A stretch of DNA of 64,000 nucleotides, taken from positions 20,537,047 to 20,601,046 of the forward strand of contig NC_081405.1 in NCBI RefSeq assembly GCF_030272615.1. Reading direction: 5' to 3'. Source of the stretch: Cryptomeria japonica. Its lineage: Eukaryota > Streptophyta > Pinopsida > Cupressales > Cupressaceae. Below are positions 23,121 through 33,407 of the stretch, piece by piece; the stretch's first letter is position 1, and the number at the start of each line of letters is the position of its first letter. Under the pieces are notes generated by a model that saw nothing but the letters and a program-made list of their open reading frames with translations, was not told the DNA's origin and made no database searches. The translations under genes were made by a program, and so were the position numbers.

Positions 23121-24341
23121 TGTAGCGTCCTAAAATTGTGACACTTGCAATTTCGACTGCATTTGGGTCTTCACGATGGCGGCGCAACGTTGAACCTGAA
23201 TGGAGACCCCGAAACCTATTTACAACACCAAAAACTGCATTTTTCTGCACCTTGGCCTGATCCCTCCTTGCACCCTGCTGTCCTGGAAGGTGGGACCATG
23301 GTGCCCAGTGCCCTGGTCCCTGGCCCTATTTTGGGCCCGACCTCTTTTGGGCATCGGGTCTTTAAGTTTGCAATTCGGGAAATAATGTTTCCTGGTCGGC
23401 CTAAGGTTGGAAAAATCAGTCTATCAGCCCTAATTGACAAGTATATAAACTACATTTCCTCTTCCAAAAAAAGGGAGGAAGACATATGTGTGCAAAAGGC
23501 AGAAGCGATATTCAAACATTCAAACATTCAAACATTCAAGCATTCAAGCATTCCTTCAAACAATTGAGCATTCTAAGTCTCCATTCAAGGCTAGGTGTTG
23601 CATTCAAGACAAGGATTCAACCATTGAAGAGGAGATCACATACAACATACAACATACAACATACTACATACTACATACATTACACCTTCGCATGTAAGAA
23701 TACAAACATTCTTACAACAAGGTATCAGTACTTGTTTACATTACAAACATTTACATTTAAAGCATTCTCATTTCTTGGTTAACTCCAAAACCAGGGTTTG
23801 ACCTAAAGGCAAACCCCTAATCCCTAACCCCCCAATCGTCCTCTCTTTTCTGTGTGTAGGTTGCAGGTACGCGGCTGTAATTGAAGATCTGGAATCCTTG
23901 TGCAGAGACGAACAGATCCCCCTTCGTTTCGCGGATTTTTCGGAGGACCGTGTGCACGTCGGGCGCCATCGTCTCATCAACTTTCGCTCAAATTTGCAGG
24001 ACAGCACCGTCTTGACATTTTACTGCTAATTCCAGGTCCGCAGCTTTATCCCGTATCCCTATCTCTGTTTATAAGTGAATCTTTCCTACTTTACATGCAT
24101 TCCTAGTTCAATCATTCTATCTACATTCTTTACAAAAGAGGGTATCCTTGATGTCTTAACCCTTGAAACTCATTTAGAATCCAATCTTGCATTGCATGGG
24201 ATTGGATCTTGTGGGCTTCAACCCCTCTTTTGAATGTAAAGTCTCCCCTAAGTGAAAACCATCAACCCTAGTGACTCTCCCTTCTCTCTCCTTGGAGTTG
24301 GGGAGGGGAGAACAACTAGGGTTCGATTTTTCCGCTTTACA
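23121..24341 (+). repeat. 5' LTR of element C, 1,221 bp
   Basis: It starts TGTAGCGTCC and ends CTTTACA. Inside it are an ATTCAAAC/ATTCAAGC 8-mer array (about 23513-23553) and a CATACAA array (about 23640-23685). The 8-mer array has one unit fewer than in the 3' LTR. Long open frames crossing the LTR are not conserved protein families and I do not count them as genes. Confidence 0.93.
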
Positions 24342-24344
24342 TTT

Positions 24345-24358
24345 TGGTGAACCCGATG
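24345..24358 (+). other. Candidate primer binding site of element C
   Basis: TGGTGAACCCGATG starts three bases after the LTR end and begins with TGG, as a site pairing with the CCA end of a tRNA must. I cannot name the tRNA with confidence. Confidence 0.6.
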
Positions 24359-24398
24359 TGATCATCTTTTTAAATCTTATCAAAGGTGGAAAAAAGAT

Positions 24399-25277
24399 AT
24401 GATCCTATCTCTAAGTGAACCTAGAACACCCAAACTTGATATTCCTATAGTTCTTGAGAAGGAAGTTCTTCCTTTGAAAGATAAAACTAATGTCTTTCCT
24501 CAAGAAGATTCCCAACCCATCCCTATGAATGTGACTATGCCTATATCTAATAAACTTCCTAAAAGTAGACCTATACCTCCTCGTCATGATGGAATTGGTC
24601 TCCTTCCTAAACCAAATATTCCTCCCTTATATGGAGCAGTTCCTCCTCCTTCCTCTTATGGAGAGAAGAGACCTTCCTCTTCTCCTATTATTCAACCTAA
24701 GAGACCACAACCTAAACACCCAAGTGATAAGGATGAGAACATTCCTCCTCCTCAATCTTCTCAACTTCCTACTAAGACTAGACAAAATCGTTCTGCACGA
24801 GAATGCCGACGAAAGCGTCGTCTTAGAGCTCAGGCAGCTGCTTCTCAAACTTTGCAATCCCCAAAAACACCTTCAGCCAGTATTATTCCATTTTCTCCTC
24901 AGCCGACGATTGAGCCGAAATCTCCTAAACATAAGATGCATGATGGTCTTGATCCTGTGCGAGTTAAAGATCCTATTTTTATAAATCTTGATGATGATAT
25001 AGATGAAAATGTTATTCATGATGAAAATGTTACTTCTATTCATTCTGATAGTGAATATGAATATGTTGATGTTGATAACCATTTATCTAACGAATTTTCT
25101 AAAGCACTTATCCTAGCTCCTAGACAAGAACAACGTGGCTCGGAACATGAACATGGCCCTTGTTTGGATCTTGTGATAGCTCCATCTGCTGTGTTGGATG
25201 TTCCTCCTCTAGCGTGTTTTCTGCCTTCCCGAAATATTGATCAACAAGATCGGAAGGTAGATGACGTGCTAGACTAG
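24399..25277 (+). CDS. Hypothetical 292-aa protein of element C, proline-rich with basic and acidic parts
   Basis: This is the only long frame between the two LTRs; its ATG is 57 bases after the 5' LTR. The protein has a proline-rich N-terminal part (about residues 45-130, many PP and KPxxP words), a dense basic patch (RECRRKRRLRAQ, about 134-145), and an acidic region (about 195-230, DDDIDENV and EYEYVDVD). It looks disordered. I see no CCHC knuckle, protease, RT or known Gag signature. Position and charge suggest an RNA-binding Gag-like or accessory protein, but that is inference. The frame is intact, unlike every other retroelement frame in this window. Confidence 0.6.
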   Translation: MILSLSEPRTPKLDIPIVLEKEVLPLKDKTNVFPQEDSQPIPMNVTMPISNKLPKSRPIPPRHDGIGLLPKPNIPPLYGAVPPPSSYGEKRPSSSPIIQPKRPQPKHPSDKDENIPPPQSSQLPTKTRQNRSARECRRKRRLRAQAAASQTLQSPKTPSASIIPFSPQPTIEPKSPKHKMHDGLDPVRVKDPIFINLDDDIDENVIHDENVTSIHSDSEYEYVDVDNHLSNEFSKALILAPRQEQRGSEHEHGPCLDLVIAPSAVLDVPPLACFLPSRNIDQQDRKVDDVLD

Positions 25278-26010
25278 TTTCATTAGCATAGCAGACTCTC
25301 TCCTCCTCTCTTGATCTCTTTTGTTACTTCTTCTATGTGTTATTCTCATTCTTCTATTTGTTGTCCTTAGTGTTGTCTACTTGAGGATGATGCAAAGCAT
25401 TGAGATCTCTTTTGGTCTCTCTCATGTTGACTCAAAAGACACATGTGTTCCCTTCTTCTAGGTGACCTTCCTTGATTGGGGAATGAAGAACAATTATGCA
25501 TACATACATATGATATACATGAATTATCATACAGCATACTGACCCCAAGGAAAGCGAAGTCACCTTGTGCTTTGTGTTTTGTGTCTATTATCCTTGGGCT
25601 TATCTCACACTTGGGGGCTAAATCCTTGCGATAACGTGCTCCTTTCTCATTTCTTATATGTATCACTACCTTAAAGCAATCTCCCCCGATGAGGCATGTG
25701 CGATCGCTTTAACGTAGGGGGGCATACATCCCGTTCATATCTTTTCAAGATACTTGAAAATTTCTTGACAAATTTAGCTTTGCCTTGAAAATTTTTGATA
25801 TCTTTCTTGCATGACTCATAGTGAGGGAACCTTACTACTGACAGTCATGGTTCTCCCTCGTGATCTTCCCTTTTACTTTGTCAATCGAAGTCGTAAGATC
25901 CTTAGTCCACTGGGGGCTTGGTGTATCTTGCCTCCTTGACGTGGTGAAAGTCTCTTAATGTTGTTTCCTTGTACTTTACCGGAAGTATGAGCGTACGCTT
26001 ATACTCCCGC
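25278..26010 (+). other. 3' internal region of element C with G-tract motifs
   Basis: Non-coding. Four polypurine-like words occur: CTTGGGGGCTAAA near 25611, GTAGGGGGGCAT near 25714, ACTGGGGGCTTGG near 25909, and the terminal one at 26013-26026. Only the last abuts an LTR. Confidence 0.6.
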
Positions 26011-26012
26011 TA

Positions 26013-26026
26013 AAGTGGGGGCTAAA
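26013..26026 (+). other. Polypurine tract of element C
   Basis: AAGTGGGGGCTAAA lies directly before the TGTAGCG start of the 3' LTR. Confidence 0.85.
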
Positions 26027-27262
26027 TGTAGCGTCCTAAAATTGCGACACTTGCAATTTCGACTGCATTTGGGTCTTCACGATGGCGGCGCAACGTTGAA
26101 CCTGAATGGAGACCCCGAAACCTGTTTACAACACCAAAAACTGCATTTTTCTGCACCTTGGCCTGATCCCTCCTTGCACCCTGCTGTCCCGGGAGGTGGG
26201 ACCATGGTGCCCAGCGCCCTGGTCCCTAGCCCTATTTTGGGCCCGGCCTCTTTTGGGCATCAGGTCTTTAAGTTTGCAATTCGGGAAATAATGTTTCCTG
26301 GTCGGCCTAAGGTTGGAAAAATCAGTCTATCAGCCCTAATTGACAAGTATATAAACTACATTTCCTCTTCCAAAAAAAGGGAGGAAGACATATGTGTGCA
26401 AAAGGCAGAAGCGATATTCAAACATTCAAACATTCAAACATTCAAACATTCAAGCATTCAAGCATTCCTTCAAACAATTGAGCATTCTAAGTCTCCATTC
26501 AAGGCTAGGTGTTGCATTCAAGACAAGGATTCAACCATTGAAGAGGAGATCACATACAACATACAACATACAACATACAACATACAACATACTACATACA
26601 TTACACCTTCGCATGTAAGAATACAAACATTCTTACAACAAGGTATCAGTACTTGTTTACATTACAAACATTTACATTTACAGCATTCTCATTTCTTGGT
26701 TAATTCCAAAACCGGGGTTTGACCTAAAGGCAAACCCCTAATCCCTAACCCCCCAATCGTCCTCTCTTTTCTGTGTGTAGGTTGCAGGTATGTGGCTGTA
26801 ATTGAAGATCTGGAATCCTTGTGCAGAGACGAACAGATCCCCCTTCGTTTCGCGGATTTTTCGGAGGATCGTGTGCACGCCGAGCGCCATCGTCCCGTCA
26901 ACTTTCGCTCAAATTTGCAGGACAGCACCGTCTCGACATTTTACTGCTAATTCCAGGTCCGCAGCTTCATCCCGTATCCCTATCTCTGTTTATAAGTGAA
27001 TCTTTCCTACTTTACATGCATTCCTAGTTCAATCATTCTATCTACATTCTTTACAAAAGAGGGTATCTTTGATGTCTTAACCCTTGAAACTCATTTAGAA
27101 TCCAATCTTGCATTGCATGGGATTGGATCTTGTGGGTTTCAACCCCTCTTTTGAATGTAAAGTATCCCCTAAGTGAAAACCATCAACCCTAGTGACTCTC
27201 CCTTCTCTCTCCTTGGAGTTGGGGAGGGGAGAACAACTAGGGTTCGATTTTTCCGCTTTACA
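26027..27262 (+). repeat. 3' LTR of element C, 1,236 bp
   Basis: A near-identical copy of 23121-24341, starting TGTAGCGTCC and ending CTTTACA. It is followed by the GCAGA target duplication. Confidence 0.93.
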
Positions 27263-27590
27263 GCAGATATGACTGCAAAGGCATTACAAGCAGTCTGAGG
27301 GGGAGAGATGGTGCAATAGCTACTACAACTATTAGCGAAGCTAGATGGGATGATAACACAACTGACATGAGTGTAGGCTGATGTCACCCAACTTATATGG
27401 GAGAGGGATATGGCGAGGCAGCTATTGATTCCAACTGGTATGACACAGGTTCTCAATGAGATTATGGCTGCCCACACACAGATTAAGTCGATGGCTCAGA
27501 AGACACAATACCATAGGGATTTATATCATCGAGTTGTGCTTGTGGAGAAAAGAGCCACTTCATATACTGAGAGCACCAGATCTTGATGTT

Positions 27591-28479
27591 CACAATAATA
27601 GACATCAGGGGGATCAATAGGCATGTGTGCTCCTTAGCCTCCACTAGCAGGACCCTCAAGAGGATGGGTGGATCCAAGTGCTGACAAGGAGAGAACTAGA
27701 TAGCTCATGGACTCTCACAGTTTTGATGACCCTCCGGGAATGTATTTCATTGTATTATGATTGGACACATCATTATTTGTTGATATATATATGAGATGAC
27801 TCATGATTTTTTGTGGTGATTTATTTATTCGCTACACCTCCTCAACTGTCTTTTACCACAGGGTGACAATATCGCTACACTATGAGAAAGGGATAATAAC
27901 TCCTGAAACCTTACTCAGAGGCATATGCATTGCTTATCATGAGATAATATCCTCTACCAATAATCTACTTTCCTCTTCTTCTTGGTATATATAAATTTGA
28001 ATCAATCAAGGCGTTGAAGTCTTGACACTCACTAAGCATTCTATAAAGATTCCTTATTTTTGATATGGCTTAACTAGAATTTTTATCAAAAGAGAAATCC
28101 TCCTATTAGCTTTTCATCAAAACTGATGCTGCCATTTTCCTTTCCCATATGCCATTTTTAGACCAAATCATCCTTTTCAAAATTCTTAGTAAGTTTTTTA
28201 TTCACATGTTTGTCCTTATCTCACTTTTATGTACCACCAAGATAACTTCCCTTTTTGATGCAAACCAATGATCATCCACACCCTACACGTCCATAGTTTC
28301 ATGGGATCGGTCATACAACTTATTTTGGATTCATTTAATCAATTCACCACAAAATAATTTCCTTTCAGTTTTTCAAGATCACCCTCAATCTTCTATTATG
28401 GAGATTTCCCAATCTCAACCAACACCATCTTGGGGACAATCCACATGGGATGATCGATCTTGCTCAATCATGTTCACCA
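27591..28479. other. No gene recognised
   Basis: Between the PMD pseudogene tail and the LINE RNase H relic. Only short frames occur. It could include the 3' tail of the minus-strand LINE. Confidence 0.4.
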
Positions 28480-31400
28480 ATTTCGGCCATAAAATTGGTG
28501 AATCTTCCACAATTTCCAACTACTCACATTAACACCAATATTTGGTAAAAAATCAGTTGCTTTATTTGATTCATAATAGATATGGGTAATACTGTAGTCC
28601 TTAAATGCTTTTAAAATCTAATTAATTCTATTCACCCAGGGTTTCAACTTCCAATTTTTGGTTTGTCCTTTAGCCATTGTGTTTTACACAAATACGAGAA
28701 TCTCCCTCAATATCAACCTATTGTATTTTTTTTCTCTTTACACATCCATAGACCCCTGGCCAACGCTTCCATCTCTACCTTGTTATTAGTAGCCAAACCA
28801 AGAGATTAATAAAGAATCCATGCATAGTTGTGTTGACGTGGCTAAAGTCGCATCGCTACAACTCTATCCGGCCAACACATAATAGAATATTCTCATCGAG
28901 TATCCTATCCTATCTTGTATAAGGAATCCCTAATGCTGCTTTTAATCGATCAAAGGGGACAACCTCAAGGTTCCAAATGTTAGTTCTTGATTGCGGGATA
29001 AACTCAACGGTCGATGTGTTTTGCTGGGAGCACAAGGGGCCTTACGTTTTGCAACAAGTTGGTCTGTTGCTATTCTCAGACTGAGAAATAAAAGAAAAAG
29101 AGAATGGTTTAGGGATCCTAAGGAAAATGATAAGAATGACTAGTGTAGCGGGTAGACATATTTTCATTAATAGATTCTTGTTTCGCCAGAGGCACCCTCA
29201 CGACTAGACAAGAACAATGCAATCTCCAAGGGATGAAGGATTTTCAGACCGGAGACACTCATTTAGGCGCCCAATTCTGGCGCAGCCTAAGACGAACACT
29301 TGCAGTTGAACTAAGAACAATTTGGGTTCAAACTAACCATGCACGATGACCTACAATCAACAAGCCCCTAGTGGTATGAACCTGAAATGCATCAAATACC
29401 CCTCCACATTTTGCCATTAAAATCACAGAACTCTAATTCTAACTAGTTCAAAGAAACCATGCAAATAGAAGAAAACAAAGACACCAAACACCATATTTCA
29501 ATGTTTATATATTTGCTTCAGCTGCCATTACAACAATTTCAACAACATTTCTATGCTACTCCTAATTTGAAAAACGCAACTACTTCTAACTCCTAGAAAT
29601 CTAACTAGAATCTAACTATCTAACACTTCACAAAAGAAAGGCCTCTGCCTTTTATAGATTTTGCAAACTGAACCAGAGGCCAGGATTGACTGCATCCAAG
29701 GGTTGAAATCTACCTTCTAGAAGTTGGCAACTTTAACCCATGCCTACTCAATTCTTAGTTATCCCTTCAACACCTTCTCAACTGCCTACCACTATTTGGC
29801 TTTAATTTGGTCTAATAGGTAGTTGGAAACAACTGACCTGTATCCCCTTTGTTTCAAAATATCTTGAGCAGGACCCACAAGTAGCTTTACATTAAACAAT
29901 TCTAGTTCTTTAAAAACTGAACTTCTGGAATTAAATCCAGCAGCGTATCCTTCTGGGAATGCATATTTTGTAGCATTTTGAATGTTCTTCGGTCTTTGGT
30001 CTCGGTGGTGGAATTCAACTTGTCATCCAACAACACACTTCCCAATGCTTGGTTTCGATCTCGCGCTCCTGCATCTTCTTCTCCAGCTTCCGACACCTGG
30101 CTTTGATCTTGTGTTAAGTCATCACTTTAGCTCCTCTCGATGTCGTTTTCCTGCAAACAATCAATTTCACCTTTAATCAATCAATTTGAAAAATTAATTA
30201 AATTAATTTGATAAATATTAAATTTTCAAATGTCCTTTGGTTACGAGGAACTTGGTCTTGAAAGCCAAGATGCAAGAATTTTAAACGCATAATGTCAAAT
30301 TTGGGTTTAATTGAGCAATTTGAGCGAACTTCATGCCTTGGTCCTTAAACACTCTTTGCGATAGATGGAATTCAGGCACTCTACCCGGAATGAGCGATTT
30401 GTTCCATTCCTTACAAAACATATAAAATGCCGAGCTTGTTTATTTCTTACAAAATTGAGAAAATCACTGAACTTTACAATACCCCCCTTTACTTAAAAAA
30501 ATTGGGCCTTTTGGTGGGTTAGAGCGATTTTTGCCTCCTTAGCCTTAAACGCCTAATCTTTTGGCATGAAATCAGCTATATTGGAAGATTTGCGTGAACC
30601 TTTACCTGAACACTTTAAAATGCCCTTTTTTATAAATTTTGGGCGAATGAAGACTTTTGTGCGATTTTTCCTTCTTGGTTTTCGGCCATTTGGGCTGAAT
30701 TGCACGAATACTTCTCTCTTTTGAGTTTTTCGGCTATAGAGCTTATTGTGCAATTTGGAGTTTTTTTGTGACTTTTTATTATGTGACCTTTTGTCTTCAA
30801 ATTTCGGCTAATTGAGTCGAAAAGTTCAAATTTCGTTTTGAATATTAAAGTGCCTTTGAGAAAATTCAGCCATTTGATCCAGAATGCGCGATTTTGGAAT
30901 GCAACGCAAGGTTTCTTTTTACGCCTTTCACTTTACTGATTTTCAAATTTTTGAGGATTCGCGCGAAGTTTAGGATTTGGTTTGAACGCCCAACTTCAGG
31001 AATGAATTTCTGACAAATTAGTTATTTTGCACGATTTGAAGTTCACAAATTTTGGCCTGAGAAGGGTGTTTCGGGCCTTTATTGGCTTCTGCGAGCTTAG
31101 GCATTTAGTGTGGAGTGAGCTATTTTACAAACTTCGAGCACTTTTCCCCTTTTGCATGATCTAAACCTTTTGCCTTAAGTCTTGAAATTTCGGGCCTTTG
31201 AGCCAATTTTGCAAGTTGTTTTTAATTTCGGCCTTATTGACTCATTTGTACGGATTTACTCCTCTTTTGAGTTTTCGGCCTATGGGGAGAAATGGTGAAA
31301 TTGGGAAGAATTCAGAGGCAACGAAAGGATTGAATTTTGCTTCGGGCTTTCTCTCATATGAAGACTTCAAGCACGGGGGTCCCATGTCCAAGACGGGGTG

Positions 31401-32210
31401 TGTGTGCAGAACGCACAAGAAGTTGCCATAACTGTCTCGAATGATGTAGCTAATCCCAACCTCTCTAAGGTTGCCCTTGGTAACCCCATCAAAATTTAGC
31501 TTGTATCTTTTGACTTTTCAAGTTGTCCATTGGGCTTCTAACCTCAAATTTTGCTTCCCAGTTATATTGCCCGATGGTGGCTTGAGTCTTGACCAAACCT
31601 TTTATATTTCTTTATCCCATTTTGACATTACTCAATCTTCCTATTGATGGCCTTTGCATTAACCACTTCACTTATCACTTCCTCAATTTTTTGAAATGAT
31701 CAATTCCATTGTCATTGCCTTATCACAAAATATTATTTTGTTCCTTTCTTTCCAAATTTGTCATATGACCATAAAGGGACACACAATCCATATATCCCCC
31801 CACATCAATCTTTTCTCAAAGGAGAGCCAACCACTCAAGAACGAGAAAAGAGTATCCAGTATGATCGAACACCATCCTATGGAATCCATAAGACAATCCC
31901 AACATTGTGCTATGAATGGACACCATACAAGTAAATGATTGGTTGATTCCTCATTTGTGTAGCACATAGGACACACACTTGGTCCTTCAATCCCCACATT
32001 CTTGAGCATGTCACTTGTCAAAGTACAACCATGTAGACTATCCATTGGAATGCTCCCACACGAGGAGCTACACTTTTATGCCAACATAATCCTAATGGCC
32101 ATCCAATCTTCCATTTTTCTTCCTTTGCAACATGTAACCAAATTTCATTGTATAATCTCTAGATTTAGAGGCACACCAGATGATTCCATCCTCTTCATTA
32201 GATAAATTAT
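28480..32210 (-). pseudogene. LINE ORF2 relic (zinc-finger RT region and RNase H) split by an insertion
   Basis: Minus strand. At 32045-31761 the frame reads CPMCYTNEESTNHLLVWCPF, the zf-RVT zinc motif of plant LINEs. At about 31480-31425 it reads KLNFDGVTKGNLREV and IRDSYGN, the first half of an RNase H. The second half continues at 28815-28480 with LGLATNNKVEMEALARGL. The two halves are separated by the 2,590 bp insertion at 28831-31420. Stops and shifts are frequent. Reverse transcriptase proper is not recognisable above 32.2 kb. Confidence 0.75.
28831..31420. repeat. 2,590 bp insertion in the RNase H, probably a long solo LTR
   Basis: The insert starts TGTTG and ends CAAGA, an imperfect version of the TGTTG...CAACA ends expected of an LTR. 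AGTTG occurs on both sides (28826-28830 and 31421-31425). Removing it restores a continuous RNase H reading (IRDSYGN followed by YAWILY and SLGLATNN). There is no coding frame inside. The right half (about 30280-31300) has many degenerate words of the type TTCGGCCxxTTGGGC and GCGCGATTT. Confidence 0.55.
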
Positions 32211-32800
32211 TATTTTTATATCACCAAATTATTTAATCATATTTTTTTATTATATTCCTTCTTATCTTTATTCTTGAAAAAAAATGTACTTTATGTAAGG
32301 ATACTTTAAATCCCCATAATTATTAATATTAGATTGATATTATTCTTATAGCATGACAAGATAGACAAATTGATTAATTAATTAATTAAATGTATAAACG
32401 AAAAAATAAATAAAATAAAAATAAAAAATGATAATAAAATATTTAAACACGTCAAATTAAAGACTTCTATTTTAAAAATAATATAACCTGCATACATGAT
32501 TGTAATCAAACAAAATATTTAAATTATTTTTGTCTCTAACTATAATCATATAGAAGTTTGGAGCCCCTAATATTAAAGTACACCACACTATGGGGCCCAT
32601 TTCCCTAATAACTGTGCATTTATTTGGTATATTAATTGTGTACCGTTTTCTTGTTGCTCAGGCGAATGAGGCGGCGACACACTGATCGATAGCGACCTGA
32701 TCTAATGGAATTACAAGAGAAGTAGAAGTATGACAGCGCATTTTATTAAGTCAATTTTCCATAATCTTTCAAGATTCCAGGTTCTCTCGGTCGGTGCTGT
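32211..32800. other. AT-rich spacer upstream of the host gene
   Basis: No gene recognised. It becomes less AT-rich after 32640, where the promoter region of the BTB gene probably begins. Confidence 0.5.
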
Positions 32801-32802
32801 TA

Positions 32803-32815
32803 TCTCTATTTATAC
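32803..32815 (+). promoter_or_regulatory. Candidate TATA box of the BTB gene
   Basis: CTATTTATACCTA lies about 410 bases upstream of the start codon at 33221. It is a weak, sequence-only prediction. The leader downstream includes a tandem repeat. Confidence 0.35.
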
Positions 32816-32936
32816 CTAAGTTGTACTGTGTTGTGACCCGTGAGTCAGCATTTTGTCCAAGGATGGATTAGGGCAGAATGTTTGACGATTCAGACTAACA
32901 CAGGGTCTTTAGACATTCCTAGCTGGCTTATGCTTC

Positions 32937-33182
32937 GGCACGATTCCGGTTGAAAAAGACAACCCATTATATTGGGTGTTTATCTTGTATAGGTTCTGGC
33001 ATAATCAGATGGAATTTAGACTACCCATTACATTGGATTTTAGTTTTGTATTTGTTTTGACATAATTCAGATTGAATTTGGGTAACCCATTGCGTTGGTT
33101 TCTAATTTACACTAGGTTTTGGCATAATTAAGACGGGAATTAGTCAATCCATCTCATTGGATGTAGTATCGGGTTGTCTTTT
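32937..33182 (+). repeat. Four tandem units of 61-62 bp in the 5' leader of the BTB gene
   Basis: Units start at 32937, 32998, 33059 and 33121. Each begins GGCAYRATT or GACATAATT and has a conserved centre ACCCATTxxATTGG. A fragment of a fifth unit (GGGATAAATTATTGAG) follows and ends 20 bases before the ATG. The units are well diverged, so the array is old. Confidence 0.85.
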
Positions 33183-33220
33183 GGGATAAATTATTGAGTT
33201 CAGAATTGCAGGCAGAAGAA

Positions 33221-33407
33221 ATGGAGGGTTGGTCAGGGTCCGAGACAGATTCAAATATGATCGTGGAAGGTGAATCGGATGGTAATATTAAGTGTGCCCT
33301 AGACTTTTCCTTTGCCTTTGATAATTGCTATTTTTCAGACCGAGTATTGCAGATTGAGGTCATGCCTGATCCGTCAGGAAACATTGAAGATTGGGGAGAG
33401 AATCAAG
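33221..33407 (+). CDS. BTB gene exon 1
   Basis: ATG at 33221 gives MEGWSGSETDSN and 62 full codons plus one base before the donor GTATGT at 33408. An acceptor-like TTGCAG ends at about 33210, so a spliced 5' leader is possible. Confidence 0.85.

Larger units (their letters stand above)
23121..27262 (+). mobile_element. Element C: complete non-autonomous LTR retrotransposon
   Basis: Two LTRs (23121-24341 and 26027-27262), an internal region of 1,685 bp with one open frame, a primer-site-like TGGTGAACCCGATG at 24345-24358 and a polypurine tract before the second LTR. GCAGA flanks the element on both sides (23116-23120 and 27263-27267). Removing it rejoins the PMD pseudogene reading. There is no protease, RT or integrase, so mobility would depend on another element. 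The LTRs differ by roughly two dozen mostly transitional changes plus repeat-number differences (counted by eye), so the insertion is young compared with its host. Confidence 0.93.
20610..27590 (-). mobile_element. Element B, 3' internal part of a Tat-like element on the minus strand
   Basis: Reading on the minus strand, this is the stretch before the 3' LTR. It contains a plus-strand (antisense) PMD pseudogene and the nested element C. The plan matches element A: polypurine tract, LTR, and an antisense PMD gene next to it. I find no pol of this element upstream (above 27.6 kb), so it is truncated or was displaced. Confidence 0.7.
21500..27590 (+). pseudogene. PMD pseudogene of element B, split by element C
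   Basis: Translated fragments match the PMD gene of element A in order. NGMCLFHLLTGEASITLKDV (21659-21718) corresponds to the FHLPMGEMTVTLEDV part. LGQLYHDILMCVYHGYKKLG (about 22017-22080) corresponds to LAHLYYELHQFVYHG. A coiled-coil stretch (LEAEVDSIQGERDTL, about 23017-23070) is cut at 23120 by element C and resumes at 27268. The tail YHRDLYHRVV (about 27521-27550) corresponds to YWRDLYYGVV of copy A. Many stops make it a pseudogene. The gene is antisense to the LTR polarity, exactly as in element A. Confidence 0.78.

Noticed and set aside
23145-23567. Open frames across both LTRs of element C (140 and 235 codons)
   Set aside because: They lie wholly in LTR sequence, contain the ATTCAAAC and CATACAA repeat arrays and resemble no family.
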